Positions 63,619 through 64,000 of a stretch of DNA of 64,000 nt are shown here, piece after piece. Position 1 is the first letter of the stretch, and each line of letters opens with the position of its first letter. A program made the position numbers and the translations under genes. The notes beneath the pieces are model-generated. The model saw only the letters and a list, made by a program, of their open reading frames with translations, was not told the origin of the DNA and ran no database searches. The DNA lies in contig PYIU01000001.1 in NCBI GenBank assembly GCA_003415625.1, positions 6,760,210-6,824,209 on the forward strand, read 5' to 3'. The DNA is from Aquanectria penicillioides (lineage: Eukaryota; Ascomycota; Sordariomycetes; Hypocreales; Nectriaceae).

Positions 63619-63811
63619 TATAAGGGTTAGCTAATTAAAGTAATATAAAATAGGTCTTTAGATAACTTATATATTATATATAAGCTTTAACTTATTGAGT
63701 GTTAGTTTATTGCTTAGTAATATATTTTTTATTTAAGGTATAGTAGTGTACCTATATAGCTATACTTAAAAGCCCCACTATCTATTAAGGTAAGTCTTCT
63801 ATCTCTTTATA
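63619..63811 (-). repeat. Gypsy-2 5' LTR (193 bp)
   Basis: Right direct repeat; same length as 55889-56081, with C/T and G/A differences only as far as I can see. Confidence 0.92.
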
Positions 63812-64000
63812 ATTATAACTTAAATAGCTTTAATTATATTTTATAGTAAATATATATTAAATTCTTTATAAATATATTACCTTTTCTTTTATTAAACTTT
63901 TAGCTTATAGTATTTAATTAATATATAATAAACCTTAAAAAGGCTAAACTTAAAGTATAAATTACTTTTTATTAAACTTTAGGCAAAATAATCTTTATAT
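63812..64000 (+). mobile_element. LINE-iv, segment 4 (ORF2, runs off the window)
   Basis: Begins with the right Gypsy-2 TSD and continues with sequence matching LINE-ii 25631-25830. The remaining ~4.3 kb of this LINE copy should lie past 64000. Confidence 0.88.

Larger units (their letters stand above)
55889..63811 (-). mobile_element. Gypsy-2: Ty3/Gypsy LTR retrotransposon inside LINE-iv
   Basis: 7923 bp with LTRs of exactly 193 bp each (55889-56081 and 63619-63811). Ends are TATAA...TTATA, from TGTAA...TTACA. A 5-bp TSD, ATTAT, is at 55884-55888 and 63812-63816. Coding is on the minus strand: zinc knuckle near 62.35 kb, reverse transcriptase near 61.06 kb, then integrase to the left. A polypurine tract, AGAGAAAGGGGG (minus strand, complement of 56086-56097), adjoins the 3' LTR and confirms orientation. 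Confidence 0.92.
8581..64000 (-). mobile_element. Copia X: outermost Ty1/Copia retrotransposon hosting the whole nest (right end beyond window)
   Basis: Left LTR sequence (8581-9091 plus 15718 to about 16068) matches 22755-23490 plus 41326-41580, the start of the right LTR. The LTR starts TGTTGAACCG (RIP-altered to TATTG). The interior is about 16.07-18.94 kb and 19.95-22.75 kb, coding on the minus strand, so the left LTR is the 3' LTR. Matching LTR sequence resumes at 41326 straight after the TRIM's right TSD, which shows that 23491-41325 is an insertion. The right LTR is cut again at 41581 by LINE-iv, which does not end in the window, so Copia X's right end and TSD cannot be seen. The left target flank ends in GGGGT (8576-8580). 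Confidence 0.75.

Noticed and set aside
8790..64000. Mitochondrial DNA or a mitochondrial plasmid, because of extreme AT content
   Set aside because: The AT richness follows transposon copies whose GC-rich versions exist in the same window, and the stops are of RIP type. No mitochondrial genes or tRNAs were seen.

Overview
The window suggests a filamentous ascomycete (Pezizomycotina, probably Sordariomycetes). It has short GT-AG introns with CTAAC/CTGAC branch sites, a transcription factor of the fungal C2H2 + Zn2Cys6 + fungal_trans type, and a very large AT-rich block of retrotransposons that look mutated by RIP (repeat-induced point mutation). It splits into about 8.6 kb of ordinary genic DNA and about 55.4 kb of AT-rich DNA.

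Genic part (1-8580). Positions 1-2165 hold no gene I can support. A three-exon gene at 2166-3410 encodes a 369-residue protein with about seven membrane segments. A five-exon gene at 4548-8078 encodes a 1077-residue transcription factor with two C2H2 fingers, a Zn2Cys6 cluster and the fungal_trans homology region. Both are on the + strand. The genic part ends at a 20-base palindrome and a GC-rich stretch directly before the first transposon boundary.

AT-rich part (8581-64000). I read this as one nest of retrotransposons, rebuilt from exact terminal repeats and target-site duplications (TSDs). Level 0 is a Ty1/Copia element (Copia X, minus strand). Its left LTR starts at 8581 and its right LTR begins at 22755, is split by insertions, and has not ended at 64000. 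Level 1 insertions in Copia X are LINE-i (9092-15717, minus), the 5'-truncated LINE-A (18942-19948, plus), a TRIM-like mini-element with 93-bp LTRs (23491-41325 including its insertions), and LINE-iv (41581 to beyond the window, plus). Level 2 insertions are LINE-ii (23502-30117, plus) and Gypsy-1 (30373-41208, plus) inside the TRIM, and Copia-2 (41682-47217, minus), LINE-iii (48874-55485, minus) and Gypsy-2 (55889-63811, minus) inside LINE-iv. Level 3 is the 5'-truncated LINE-C (32841-33443, plus) inside Gypsy-1.

All LINE copies belong to one family of about 6.6 kb. It has a gag-like ORF1 with CCHC knuckles, an ORF2 with endonuclease and reverse transcriptase, a CGT microsatellite near the 3' end, and a TAAATAAATA tail. 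Most copies are saturated with C-to-T and G-to-A changes. LINE-A and LINE-C are nearly unmutated, and LINE-ii is mutated mainly on one strand. Remaining CpA is almost always preceded by G. No element in the AT-rich part has an intact reading frame; short ORFs there are remnants or shadows.
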